Shown in pieces: positions 53,329 to 62,716 of a stretch of DNA of 64,000 nt (positions within the stretch are counted from its first letter, which is position 1; every line of letters starts with the position of its first letter). A model generated the notes under the pieces. That model saw nothing but the letters and a program-made list of their open reading frames with translations, searched no databases and had not been told where the DNA came from. Where the stretch lies: contig NZ_CP088298.1 of the NCBI RefSeq assembly GCF_021117425.1, positions 1,984,001 to 2,048,000 of the forward strand, in the 5' to 3' direction. This DNA is from Brevibacterium zhoupengii. GTDB taxonomy: Bacteria; Actinomycetota; Actinomycetes; Actinomycetales; Brevibacteriaceae. A program made the position numbers and the translations under genes.

Positions 53329-56300
53329 TGCGCTTCTCCGCTGAGCAACTCGCCCGTCTCACTGCTGCCGATCCTGCCCAGGCCTTTCCGCCGAGTGAGG
53401 AACAGAGGATCATCATCGAGGCTGACCCGCAGCAGTCGATGAAGGTCACAGCCGGAGCCGGTTCCGGTAAGACGACCGTCATCTCCCAGCGGGTCGTATG
53501 GCTGGTGGCCAACGGCTTCGTCGATCCCGAAGAGATCCTTGGCCTCACCTTCACCCGCAAGGCCGTGGGAGAACTGGGCGGGAGAATCAGGGTGCTGCTG
53601 GCCAGGCTCCGACACAATCTGGGGCTCGGGAGTGAGATGACGTTGCCTGGGCTCGACAATCCGACAGTGTCGACCTATAACTCCTACGCGGCATCGATCG
53701 TCAGCGAACACGGTGTGAGCATCGGCATCGAACCCGAAACCGTGCTGCTCGATGAGGCCGCGGCCCACACGATCGCCGGTGGAATCATCGACGCAGCGAG
53801 CACAGAGGACATTCCCGGTGACAAAGCACGGGAGACGATGATCGCCGATATCATCGCGCTGGCGGCCGCGATGAACGATCACGGACGCAATGTCGACGAG
53901 GTCACCGACTACCTCGACCAGTGCCTGCAGGCGCTGGTGTCGAGCAAAGGCAAACCCGTCGACCCCAGCGGCCGACGGGCGAAACTCGAGGCGAAGATCA
54001 AGACGGCGAAGCTCGCCGACGAGTACATGGCCGCCAAGCGACGCAACCTGGCTATGGATTTTTCAGACCAAGTCAGGTTCGCCCAACGCATCCTCGACGA
54101 GGTGCCTGCCGCGCGCCGAGCTGAACAGCACCGGTGGAAGATCGTTCTCCTCGACGAGTTCCAGGACACCTCCGTTGCACAGCTGAAGCTCCTGCGCGAC
54201 CTGTTCCACTCAACAGCGGTGACTGCCGTGGGCGACCCGCGACAAGCCATCTACGGCTGGCGCGGGGCCAGCGCGGACAACATGATCCGCTTCTCCTCAG
54301 ACTTCCACGACGTTGAGTCACTGACTCTGAGCACAAGCTGGCGCAACGACCACAGAATCCTCACCGTCGCCAACCGCACCGCGAACGGGTTGGCGGGCAG
54401 TCGGGAGACACCGCTGTCCGCTCGCCCCGGAGCCGGCGAGGGAGACGTGACCATCGACATCAGCTCTGGTGCACATGATCCCGATTTCCTCACTGTGGGA
54501 CTGCGATCATTGACCGAATGGGTAGCCAGCCTTCCCGAAGGATCGTCGACAGCGGTGCTGTGCCGCAAACGGGCACATTTCGCGCCGGTGGCCGCAGCTC
54601 TGGAGACTGCCGGCTACGCCGTGCACGTGCATGGTTCCTCCGGCCTCCTCAGCGATCCCTTCGTCGCCGACCTGCGGGCCGTGCTCACTGCAGCGGTCGA
54701 TCCGATGGCCGGGGACAGTCTCATGCGCTTGATCAGCGGTCGACTATTGGGCCTTGGCGCCACGGACATCGCAGCGCTGCAATCGTTCACCAGACGACAG
54801 AACGATTCGCGAGTCACCGAATTCCTGGGCGAGGACCCCGAGAGTTCCGGAGTCGTTCCGGAGAACATCGACCAGCCGACGATCGTCGAGGGCCTCGATG
54901 AGCTCGTCGATCTCTTCGAAGCACTTTCGGGTTCAGCGAAGTTCCCCGGTGCACGGGCGATGGTGAGCAACTTCCGCAGCTCGGGGCTGAGCGAGCTTGC
55001 TCTGAAGCGTCTCGTCAGGTTGGCTCAGGCTCTGCGTCACGTGCGGTCAGGTTCGGGTACCATCGCCTCGATCATTCGCACCGCGATGACCGAGACAGGA
55101 GTCGACACCGATATCTGGGGCCTGAGCGATTCGCTGCGCAACCTCCATCGTTCGGCCATCGATTCGTTCCTCTCTGCTGCGAGCCAGTATGCGGCGGCTG
55201 ATGACCAGCCATCGGTGCCTGGCTTCCTCGAGTGGCTGAGTCTGATGGAAGAGAAGGACGCACTCAGCGTGGCCGAGCCGAACTCTGCGGCCGAGGCCAT
55301 CGACATCATGACTGTCCACGCGTCGAAGGGCCTCGAATTCGATGCGGTGGCGGTTCCATCGTTGGTTGTCAAGGACTTCCCGACCTCACCGCGCGACCCT
55401 GAAGGGTGGATGGAGAGGACGGCTCTGCCCTATCCGTTGCGTGGTGACCGCGCCCATCTCGTGGACTACGATCTGCGCACCGCCGACTTCGACACGAAGA
55501 AGGCTCTTGACGAATGGGTCAACGAGTTCATCAAGCCCGCTATCGCCGATGCACATGAAGAAGAGGAGCGACGCCTCGCCTACGTGGCGTTCACCCGCGC
55601 CAAACACCATCTGTGGCTGGGGGCAGAGCTGATGGGCGCGCGAGCCAACCCCGACGAGCCATCCCCGTTCCTGATGGAAGCGATCGAGGAACTGAATTTG
55701 CCTGTCGACATGCCGGAACCGGCTGACGAATCAGCTGAGGACCGTGTGGAGACGAGTGTCTGGCCCGTTCCCCGCACTGCCCTCGTCACGACCGCCCGGC
55801 GTGCCGCCGAATGGGTCAGCCGTGCCGCACCGACAGGACTCAGCGAACTCGCCCAGAAGCCCACCCTTGTGGGGCAGTATGCGCGTCAGGCCCTGCGAAT
55901 CAGCAGCCGTCCGGAACGTGAGGGCACCGGAGCAGTCCCGGATCGGCTCTCAGCCACCGCGCTCGTGTCATGGCGTCGCGATCCGAACGACTTCATGAAG
56001 CAGACGCTGCGACCCGTGCCCGGTCCGCCGAGCAGAGCCGCAGAGATCGGCACCACCTTTCACTCGTGGGTCGAGCAGCACTTCGGCCAGGCGAGCATCG
56101 ACATCGATGACGAGCAGCAGGTCCGGCCCATCGACACAGCGACCATTGAACGCCTGCAGCAGACATTCATCGGCTCTGAGTTCTCGAGCAGGCACGCCGA
56201 CCACATCGAAATGTCGTTCGAACTCGTCCTTGGGAGGTTCAGAGTCCCGGGCAAGATCGACGCGGTCTTCATTACCGGCGATCATGCGGAAGTCGTTGAT

Positions 56301-56513
56301 TGGAAGACTTCGAAACTGCCCGAGGAGAAGACTCTGGAGGTGATGAAATGGCAGCTGGCTCTCTACCGTTTTGCCATTCAGCGGGTGCATCCCGAAATCA
56401 CCGAGGTGACAGGGACCTTCTACTTCGTCGGCAGCGACGACATCGTGAGGTTCACCCACCTGCCGGAGGAAACCGAGATCATTGCCTGGTTGGAGGCCAA
56501 CGATCGCGCTTGA
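53328..56513 (+). CDS. adnB: AdnB subunit of AdnAB helicase-nuclease
   Basis: This 1061-residue motor-nuclease drives DNA unwinding in the AdnAB complex. The motor is complete: GAGSGKTTVIS (about residue 42), LTFTRKAVGEL, LLDEFQDTS (about 274), GDPRQAIYGWRG and VAFTRAKHHLWLG. The C-terminal nuclease has VPGKIDAVF and VVDWKTSKLP (about residues 972-996). ATG 53328 (MRFSAEQLARLTAADP) overlaps the adnA stop as TGATG, so the subunits are made together. It corresponds to Rv3201c. Confidence 0.94.
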   Translation: MRFSAEQLARLTAADPAQAFPPSEEQRIIIEADPQQSMKVTAGAGSGKTTVISQRVVWLVANGFVDPEEILGLTFTRKAVGELGGRIRVLLARLRHNLGLGSEMTLPGLDNPTVSTYNSYAASIVSEHGVSIGIEPETVLLDEAAAHTIAGGIIDAASTEDIPGDKARETMIADIIALAAAMNDHGRNVDEVTDYLDQCLQALVSSKGKPVDPSGRRAKLEAKIKTAKLADEYMAAKRRNLAMDFSDQVRFAQRILDEVPAARRAEQHRWKIVLLDEFQDTSVAQLKLLRDLFHSTAVTAVGDPRQAIYGWRGASADNMIRFSSDFHDVESLTLSTSWRNDHRILTVANRTANGLAGSRETPLSARPGAGEGDVTIDISSGAHDPDFLTVGLRSLTEWVASLPEGSSTAVLCRKRAHFAPVAAALETAGYAVHVHGSSGLLSDPFVADLRAVLTAAVDPMAGDSLMRLISGRLLGLGATDIAALQSFTRRQNDSRVTEFLGEDPESSGVVPENIDQPTIVEGLDELVDLFEALSGSAKFPGARAMVSNFRSSGLSELALKRLVRLAQALRHVRSGSGTIASIIRTAMTETGVDTDIWGLSDSLRNLHRSAIDSFLSAASQYAAADDQPSVPGFLEWLSLMEEKDALSVAEPNSAAEAIDIMTVHASKGLEFDAVAVPSLVVKDFPTSPRDPEGWMERTALPYPLRGDRAHLVDYDLRTADFDTKKALDEWVNEFIKPAIADAHEEEERRLAYVAFTRAKHHLWLGAELMGARANPDEPSPFLMEAIEELNLPVDMPEPADESAEDRVETSVWPVPRTALVTTARRAAEWVSRAAPTGLSELAQKPTLVGQYARQALRISSRPEREGTGAVPDRLSATALVSWRRDPNDFMKQTLRPVPGPPSRAAEIGTTFHSWVEQHFGQASIDIDDEQQVRPIDTATIERLQQTFIGSEFSSRHADHIEMSFELVLGRFRVPGKIDAVFITGDHAEVVDWKTSKLPEEKTLEVMKWQLALYRFAIQRVHPEITEVTGTFYFVGSDDIVRFTHLPEETEIIAWLEANDRA

Positions 56514-56585
56514 AATGCTGGGAAGGGATGACCGGGTGGCGACCAGCTTCTCAGCCGGAGGGTCTGACCAGGTCATCTGACAAGG

Positions 56586-57644
56586 TCAGGGGCGATGAGT
56601 GCCATCTGCCGAACTGGATTCGTCCGGTGCTGTTCCCTCGTTGATGACGTCCTCTGCTTCCGAAGTCAGCTCTGTGCCCGGGTCCGACTGGGAGTTCTCT
56701 TCCGGCTCTTCCGGCTCCGCAACGTCGTGGGAGAAAAGAACGTCGTTGAACGAGGACAGAAGCTCGCCTGCGTCTTGGATCGCCTCCTCGTCACCGGAGT
56801 CCACCGCTTCGAGCAGCCAGTCGAGAACAGCGAATTCGGCCAACAGCTCGGCGCGAGTGATCACGTGTTCGTCTGCACGGGGCCGTGAGTTGGTGTACTC
56901 GCTGAAGAAGGTCGGCACAGCGGCCGGGTCAATGAGCGCCGAGGCTGCGGCCAGATCAATGGCCGGATCGGAGACTCGCAGACGTTCGATTCCTGACAGC
57001 GCGAGCACCCGCTCCTGATCGGTGTATACGCTCGTCTCATCGATTGCACCATGAATGGGCGTGGCGAGGAAACGCCAAAGCGAGACCTTCTCGAATTCCT
57101 CTTCCCAGTGTTGGAGCAGTCCAGCAGGCACCCGGCCGGTGGCTGCTGCCTGATCGAGCCGTTCCAGGATCTGAAACTGGAAACGGGATGGGTCTTCGAC
57201 AGGGAAGCCCGCCTCGGAGATCGATTCGGGCGCTGCCGAATGCAGCGTGGCGAGAGCCTGCGCCAAGGAACTCGCGCGCGCAGTGTCGGCGATTGCCTGA
57301 TCACCGACGGGGGCACCAGGCAGTGGATCGATGAGGGTGACCGTGGTCGGCGCTGACGTGTCGAAGTAGTCGGCATCAACCTCGGTGATGGCACGCAGGT
57401 GGGGCCAGGTGAACCCGGCATGCGGGTACATCGAATCGTAGATTCGACCAGCTTCAGCAGCAGATCCGGTGTCCGCGGAACGGTCGAGACCCGTCTGTGC
57501 CGTCGCCACCAACTGCTGCTGACCGTCGTCGACGAGAACTCTGATTCCCAGTCCCAACGACGGCAGAGGAATCCATTCCGTCGGAGAAAAGTCTTCGAGC
57601 ATCGTTGCCGCGACAGCTGCCAACTTGAGCGCCTTGGTATTCAC
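56586..57644 (-). CDS. Phosphotransferase-fold protein with degenerate catalytic loop
   Basis: The 352-residue protein looks like the aminoglycoside/macrolide phosphotransferase fold that often lies near nudC in actinobacteria. The catalytic loop, normally HGD, reads IHGAIDETS with Ala200, and the later segment keeps SDPAIDLAAAS. The metal-binding IDW motif appears as LSGIERL. It may be a pseudokinase or bind a ligand. The C-terminus (about 315-352) is an acidic Glu/Ser tail. GTG 57644 is chosen because TAGATT ends seven bases upstream. It converges with adnB. Confidence 0.75.
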   Translation of the reverse strand: MNTKALKLAAVAATMLEDFSPTEWIPLPSLGLGIRVLVDDGQQQLVATAQTGLDRSADTGSAAEAGRIYDSMYPHAGFTWPHLRAITEVDADYFDTSAPTTVTLIDPLPGAPVGDQAIADTARASSLAQALATLHSAAPESISEAGFPVEDPSRFQFQILERLDQAAATGRVPAGLLQHWEEEFEKVSLWRFLATPIHGAIDETSVYTDQERVLALSGIERLRVSDPAIDLAAASALIDPAAVPTFFSEYTNSRPRADEHVITRAELLAEFAVLDWLLEAVDSGDEEAIQDAGELLSSFNDVLFSHDVAEPEEPEENSQSDPGTELTSEAEDVINEGTAPDESSSADGTHRP

Positions 57645-57651
57645 CCTCCCC

Positions 57652-57742
57652 AATCTACCGTCTGGCACGGCTGGAGACCGAGGATTCGGGTGTTGAGCGT
57701 GTCAGCACCCGCACTTTGTACGTCAGTGCCCTGCGTTATCGT
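57652..57742. promoter_or_regulatory. Divergent leaderless promoters, kinase-like and nudC
   Basis: TAGATT (minus, 57657-57652) lies seven bases before GTG 57644. TATCGT (plus, 57737-57742) lies seven bases before ATG 57750. Ribosome-binding sites at proper spacing are lacking. Confidence 0.45.
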
Positions 57743-57749
57743 GGAGGGC

Positions 57750-58727
57750 ATGAAGCCGCTGCCACCCGTGAAGCCGATGAGTCTGGCTCGCCATGGAATC
57801 GATCGTGACCATCTCTCGCGGGGACAGGACGGTGACCTGCGTGAACTCTGGGCCAGTGGAGCCAGACCTGTCTTTGAGCATCGGGGGTCGCTCCTCGTAG
57901 CGGCGGGCGGACTGTTCTTCAGTGATTCAGGGATTGTTCCGGGGAATCAGACCGAGATCTATCTGGGTCGCGATGCCGACGGGAACCGGTACATCGGGGT
58001 CTCTCTCAGTGACGCGGGCCGCAGCGATCTGGACACCACTCTGTCCCTCTCACGCGCCCGCGATGCCACCGATCTGCTGACCGCTCCTGGGGAAGGCATT
58101 GACAGCTCTGAACCCGTATGGCTGCCGCTGCGTCAGCTGGCTGAGTCCCTCGATGACATTCAAGTCTCGCTGGCGTGCGAGATCGTGGGTCTGGGCAATT
58201 GGCATCGAACTCACCAATTCTCGCCCCGCACCGGCCGACCGACACAACCCACGCTCGGCGGGTGGGTCAGAACTGATCCAGATAATGGTAGCGAACACTT
58301 CCCGCGTACAGATCCTGCCGTTATCGTCCTCATCATCAATACTGACGATCAGGGCGTCGAAAGAGTGCTGCTGGGCAACAACGCCGCATGGGAGGCAGAC
58401 CGATACTCTCTGCTGGCGGGGTTCGTCGAACCTGGTGAGACGCTGGAACGCGCAGTTATTCGGGAGGTCTACGAAGAGGCGCGCGTCGAAGTTGAGAACC
58501 CGAGGTATCTCGGATCCCAGCCGTGGCCCTTCCCGTGCTCGCTCATGCTCGGCTTCTCTGCGGAGGCCCCAAGCCTCGACTTCGCTGCCGACGAGGCGGA
58601 GATCGCCACTCTGACCTGGTTCACTCGCGACGAGCTGCGTGCGGCCATCGACCATGGCAAGGTCCGTGCCCCCGGACTCGTATCGATCGCCGGACAGCTC
58701 CTCTACAGCTGGCTGGACAACATTTGA
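57750..58727 (+). CDS. nudC: NudC-type NADH pyrophosphatase lacking zinc cysteines
   Basis: NudC cleaves NADH and removes NAD caps from RNA. The 325-residue protein has the Nudix box GFVEPGETLERAVIREVYEE (about residues 227-246) and the NudC signature SQPWPFPCS (about 256). The four-cysteine zinc ribbon usually preceding this is gone: the region reads WHRTHQFSPRTGRPTQP (about 150), with Ser and Thr where Cys are expected. ATG 57750 (MKPLPPVKPMSLARHG) follows TATCGT by seven bases. Its stop overlaps the uvrD2 start (TTGA). Confidence 0.9.
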   Translation: MKPLPPVKPMSLARHGIDRDHLSRGQDGDLRELWASGARPVFEHRGSLLVAAGGLFFSDSGIVPGNQTEIYLGRDADGNRYIGVSLSDAGRSDLDTTLSLSRARDATDLLTAPGEGIDSSEPVWLPLRQLAESLDDIQVSLACEIVGLGNWHRTHQFSPRTGRPTQPTLGGWVRTDPDNGSEHFPRTDPAVIVLIINTDDQGVERVLLGNNAAWEADRYSLLAGFVEPGETLERAVIREVYEEARVEVENPRYLGSQPWPFPCSLMLGFSAEAPSLDFAADEAEIATLTWFTRDELRAAIDHGKVRAPGLVSIAGQLLYSWLDNI

Positions 58728-60763
58728 ACGCTCAGGCTGCAGCACTGCTGAATGCTCTCGACGAGGAGCAGAGAGAAGTCGCTACACATTTCTCCACCCC
58801 CGTGATCGTCCTCGCAGGGGCTGGGACGGGTAAGACCCGTGCGATGACCCACCGCATCGCCTACGGAATCGCCACCGAGGTGTTTCCTCCCAACCACGTC
58901 CTTGCCCTGACTTTTACGGCCAAGGCGGCAGGGGAGATGAGGTCGCGCCTGCGCGATCTCGGTGTTCCCGCTGTCCAGGCCCGGACCTTTCACTCCGCAG
59001 CACTGCGTCAGCTGCGCTTCTTCTGGGATCGATTCGCAACAGGTGATTTCCCCAGGATCATCGACAACAAGGCCGGAATCCTCGGCTCCGTTCTGCAGAG
59101 CATGGGAATCGAGACCAGTCGGGAACTGAATCGAGATGTAGCCTCCGAGCTCGAATTCGCTGCTGCCTCTCTACTCGGCGTCGATGACTATGCGACTCAA
59201 GCAGCCGGCCGCGACCTGCCCGGCAAACTGGGTGTTGAAGACATGGTGCGTATCTTCGAGGCCTACAGCGAAGCGAAGACGCGTGGCCGACTCATGGATT
59301 TCGAAGACGTGCTGCTCGTTCTCAACGGGGTGCTGGCGGAATATCCCGCCATCGCAGCAGACATCCGCGATCAGTACCGACACTTCGTCGTCGACGAATT
59401 CCAGGACGTCTCTCCACTCCAATACGATGTGCTCTCACGCTGGCTGGGGCCACGCGACAATCTTTGTGTCGTCGGGGATCCGGCCCAGACGATCTATTCG
59501 TTTGCCGGTGCTGACTCCTCGCTGTTGGGCACGCTCGATTCCTCACTTCCGACGTCGACGACGATCCAGCTGGTCCGCAACTATCGTTCGTCGAAGGCGA
59601 TTGTGTCCACGGCGAACAACCTGCTTCGGCACACCTCCCGGACTGCGCTGACGCTGCGTACCGACAATCCAGACGGCCGGCAGCCAGCAATGACTGAGTA
59701 CCCGACCGACGATGCCGAAGCCGCGGGTGTCGTCAGGGCTATCTCCGCCGAGATCAATGCCGGACGGCGGCCTCGAAGCATCGCTGTGCTGTTTCGCACG
59801 AATGGTCAAAGTCCCGCCTACGAGCAGGCTCTGGCCACGGCCGGGATTCCCTATGTTCTGCGAGGGGGAGAGAGGTACTTCGCCCGCAAGGAGGTCAAAG
59901 AAGCGATTCTCATGCTCAAGGCTGCCCGGGCCACGTCGAGCGGGCGGCCCCTGCCGGAAGTCGTCGCCGAAGTTCTGATCTCCCTGGGATATTCGACCAA
60001 GCCGCCGGCCGCCGGGGCCAGCCGACAGAAATGGGAGTCCCTGAAAGCCTTGGTTGACTTGGCGGAGACGCACCAGGAGGGATCTGAACTGCCTGTGCCG
60101 CTGGAGACGTTCCTTGCTGATCTCAGCGATCGAGCCGAACACCAGTTCGCTCCCGATATCGAAGGCGTCACCCTGGCCTCGTTCCACTCGGCTAAGGGCC
60201 TTGAATGGCACAGTGTGCACCTAGTCGGACTCAGTGAGGGTCTGCTGCCCATCAGCTACGCGCAGACGCCGCGCGCTATCGCTGAGGAGCGGCGTCTGTT
60301 CTATGTAGCGCTGACTCGTGCAGGTTCAGACCTGAGCATGAGCTGGTCACTGTCACGCCATGACTCCAAACAGCGTCCACGCAAGCCGTCTCGATTCCTC
60401 AGCGAACTCGGCCGCGTCGACCAGACCATGGGGCAAGGCCGGCGGACGGCGACCTCTGTGGCGGTGAACCGCTGCAGATCGTGCGGCAAGGTGCTCGTGT
60501 CCCAGGTCGATCGCGCGCTGTCACGGTGTGCGAACTGCCCGGCCGACCTCGACCTCGAGGTCCTTGACCGTCTGCGACGGTGGCGGGCACGTGTCGGTTT
60601 GGAACAGGGACTACCTCCATATCTTGTTCTCACCGACACTTCCATTTCGGCGATCGCAGAGATCAAGCCTCAGGACATGGCTTCGTTGGCACGCATTCCA
60701 GGAGTGGGCGCGACCAAGCTCGAGCTCTATGGGGCAGGGCTACTGAGCCTGCTCGTCGATTAG
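58724..60763 (+). CDS. uvrD2: UvrD2 DNA helicase with HRDC domain
   Basis: This 679-residue superfamily 1 helicase is an essential repair helicase in mycobacteria (Rv3198c). It has AGAGTGKTRAMTHRIA (about residues 31-46), LTFTAKAAGEM, VDEFQDVS (about 222), GDPAQTIYSFAG and VALTRAGSDLSM. A tetracysteine motif, CRSCGK plus CANC (about 584-606), and a C-terminal HRDC domain (from about 618) are diagnostic. The start is TTG 58724, overlapping nudC by four bases; the longer frame upstream lies inside nudC. Confidence 0.93.
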   Translation: MNAQAAALLNALDEEQREVATHFSTPVIVLAGAGTGKTRAMTHRIAYGIATEVFPPNHVLALTFTAKAAGEMRSRLRDLGVPAVQARTFHSAALRQLRFFWDRFATGDFPRIIDNKAGILGSVLQSMGIETSRELNRDVASELEFAAASLLGVDDYATQAAGRDLPGKLGVEDMVRIFEAYSEAKTRGRLMDFEDVLLVLNGVLAEYPAIAADIRDQYRHFVVDEFQDVSPLQYDVLSRWLGPRDNLCVVGDPAQTIYSFAGADSSLLGTLDSSLPTSTTIQLVRNYRSSKAIVSTANNLLRHTSRTALTLRTDNPDGRQPAMTEYPTDDAEAAGVVRAISAEINAGRRPRSIAVLFRTNGQSPAYEQALATAGIPYVLRGGERYFARKEVKEAILMLKAARATSSGRPLPEVVAEVLISLGYSTKPPAAGASRQKWESLKALVDLAETHQEGSELPVPLETFLADLSDRAEHQFAPDIEGVTLASFHSAKGLEWHSVHLVGLSEGLLPISYAQTPRAIAEERRLFYVALTRAGSDLSMSWSLSRHDSKQRPRKPSRFLSELGRVDQTMGQGRRTATSVAVNRCRSCGKVLVSQVDRALSRCANCPADLDLEVLDRLRRWRARVGLEQGLPPYLVLTDTSISAIAEIKPQDMASLARIPGVGATKLELYGAGLLSLLVD

Positions 60764-61642
60764 ATCAAAGTGCGGAACTGGAACGCGGCACTGGCATCGC
60801 GGGTGGAAGGCCAGTGTCTCTTCGGTCCCGATGCCTGTGGCCAGTGAAACCCTTCTGCGTACCGGGTCGGCGCCAGGGCGCAGCAGAGAACGCCGGAGAA
60901 CCTGCACAGCGTTAAGTCCGCCGAGGGCTCGTGACAGAGGGTCGCTGAGGTTCTCTCGATCGGGCAGAGCACGGATGCGGGGGTACTGGTCCAGCCAGGA
61001 GTCATCGGCGTCCTTCTGTCGCAGGCAATCACACATGGCGCACGGTGTTGCTCCGGGCCGGATGAGACCGGTGACCTCAAGAGAATATTCCCCGATCACA
61101 ACCTGGCAGTGGGGGACCTCGCGATCCGTGAGCCAGGTGGCCGTGTGCAGATCCGGGACGAGGTAGGAGGTCGTGATCACCAGTGGTGAGGTGAGCAGAT
61201 CAAGGTCTTCGATGTGATGTTGTGGCGCGATAGCGAAGCCGGAGGCTGACAGATACTGTTCGGTGATGGTTCTCAGCGGGCCCATAACCACGACGGGCGA
61301 CTCACTGAGGAGCTTCGACACACGATCGGGTGAGAGAGTGAATATCTGCGCGGTCGCCAGCAGAGATGAGCTCTTCGTCACCATAGCGGCATCGGAATCG
61401 TCGGGAACCATGACGCCCGCTTCGTCGAGCAATGTGATCAGGGAACTCGCGCGCCCTAGGTCGGCACCGAGATCCTGTGCGCGAGAGTAGTACTGTGCCG
61501 AACCGACGCCCATGCGCAATTCCTCAATGAGAGCGACATCTGCCGGCAGAAGACCATCGATGAGAACGGGATCATCGACACCGAACTGCACACACGATGA
61601 CGACCGCCACGTGATCGGCACACTGGGAAAAATCCGGAACAT
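60740..61642 (-). CDS. Rv3196-like / TOMM-cyclodehydratase-like protein
   Basis: The 300-residue protein has no clear nucleotide-binding loop but carries two cysteine pairs: GATPCAMCDCLRQ (about residue 199) and HPRCQCRVP (about 279). These may form a zinc-tetrathiolate as in TOMM ocin-ThiF/cyclodehydratase-like proteins. It matches Rv3196 in length and place next to uvrD2. No precursor peptide or YcaO partner is visible. ATG 61642 (MFRIFPSVPITW) follows AGGTGGAG. Its 3' end overlaps the uvrD2 stop region by 24 bp on the opposite strand. Confidence 0.7.
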   Translation of the reverse strand: MFRIFPSVPITWRSSSCVQFGVDDPVLIDGLLPADVALIEELRMGVGSAQYYSRAQDLGADLGRASSLITLLDEAGVMVPDDSDAAMVTKSSSLLATAQIFTLSPDRVSKLLSESPVVVMGPLRTITEQYLSASGFAIAPQHHIEDLDLLTSPLVITTSYLVPDLHTATWLTDREVPHCQVVIGEYSLEVTGLIRPGATPCAMCDCLRQKDADDSWLDQYPRIRALPDRENLSDPLSRALGGLNAVQVLRRSLLRPGADPVRRRVSLATGIGTEETLAFHPRCQCRVPVPHFDLIDEQAQ

Positions 61643-62158
61643 GTCTCCACCTCGCATCGGATGTCTCGGACTTCCACAGTAGTGAAGATGGAGAGTGTGC
61701 GCCAGAGCCGAGGCCAGTCTGTGGAAAAGGCTGTGGAAAACAGTTGAGGGCAGGCCGGAAAATGCATTCCGACGTGCCCTCAACCGCTTTGAGCCCCAGG
61801 CGCTCGCGGAGACTCGTGCAGCTTCCCCTTCCGCACGCATCTCCGGGTTTTCCGGGGTCAATCATAGAACCTATTCTTCATTTGCCTCCCCGTCAATGTC
61901 GGTTCATACACAGGCAAGTCAACAGCGTGTGGATAACCTGTGGATATGTCGGCGTGAGTTGTGGAGAAAAGGTACCTTGAATGATTGCGAGATGACCTCA
62001 GAGGGGAGTGAAAGAGTAGGTCACTTCCGCTACTCGAGCTCATAACCGGCAATTCGTCCTGTGGACAGCCCGTCGGGTGGGTGCGAAAGTCGATACTCAG
62101 CAAACTCACAAGGAGAGACAGTCGATTCCGCGTTCGTCGAATTTCCTATGATGGGTGG
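61643..62158. other. 516-bp spacer with a run of DnaA-box-like sites
   Basis: No gene is supported in this spacer. It contains same-orientation DnaA-box-like 9-mers: TGTGGAAAA (61720, 61732), a perfect TGTGGATAA (61928), TGTGGATAT (61939), TGTGGAGAA (61960) and TGTGGACAG (62060). Part of it is unusually AT-rich for the window. In mycobacteria whiB7 lies near this place; no WhiB cysteine pattern is visible here. Confidence 0.6.
62147..62152 (+). promoter_or_regulatory. -10 box of metallopeptidase gene, leaderless
   Basis: TATGAT ends six bases before the GTG at 62159. Confidence 0.5.
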
Positions 62159-62716
62159 GTGGCGACTCAACAGCGATGGACCGAAGAGGACGTACTGCGG
62201 GCGATCGCCCGCGGCGAGATCGAAGTGCGCCGTTCGGCACGGCGGAAGAAGACCATCTCGGTCTCAAAGGAATTGGGGACGTATGTGCTCAGCACGCCGG
62301 TGAGATACAGCGTGGAACACAACATCCGGTCGTTGACCGATCTGTTCAATCGACTGGCGGCCAGGGACCATTCATCGGCGGAGGATCTCGTCGGCTTGGC
62401 AGATGAGATGAGCCGACGGTACTTCGGTGGCCGACTGCGTCCTCAGTCGATCAGGTGGGTGACTAACCAGAACATCAGCCGCTGGGCATCCACAACGACC
62501 TCATCAGGTGACATCAGGGTCTCTCACCGACTGCAGGCGGTGCCGCGTTGGGTCTTGGAGACGGTCATCGTCCATGAGCTCGCTCATCTGCAGATCGGAC
62601 CTCACTCCAAAGCCTTCCACGAACTGGCCGACAGGCACCCGAGACAGGCGGATGCGAAGCACTACCTTGAAGGTTTCAGTGCGGGGGAGCGGTTCAGCCG
62701 CGATGGAGGTCGCTGA
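62159..62716 (+). CDS. YgjP-like zinc metallopeptidase
   Basis: The 185-residue protein is of the YgjP/M48-like (DUF45) family. The zinc motif VHELAHLQIGPHSKAFHEL has HELAH at about residues 139-143 and a third ligand His shortly after. YFGGRLRPQSIRWV is the family strand before it. Substrates are unknown. GTG 62159 is chosen from its TATGAT box; a longer frame from 62081 lacks support. It overlaps the convergent Nudix gene by 23 bp. Confidence 0.88.
   Translation: MATQQRWTEEDVLRAIARGEIEVRRSARRKKTISVSKELGTYVLSTPVRYSVEHNIRSLTDLFNRLAARDHSSAEDLVGLADEMSRRYFGGRLRPQSIRWVTNQNISRWASTTTSSGDIRVSHRLQAVPRWVLETVIVHELAHLQIGPHSKAFHELADRHPRQADAKHYLEGFSAGERFSRDGGR

Noticed and set aside
61695-62045. Possible whiB7 or small gene in the long spacer
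   Set aside because: No WhiB cysteine pattern or AT-hook, and no ribosome-binding site or -10 at suitable spacing.
61720-62068. Chromosomal origin of replication
   Set aside because: DnaA-like boxes alone are not enough; no dnaA, dnaN or rpmH nearby.
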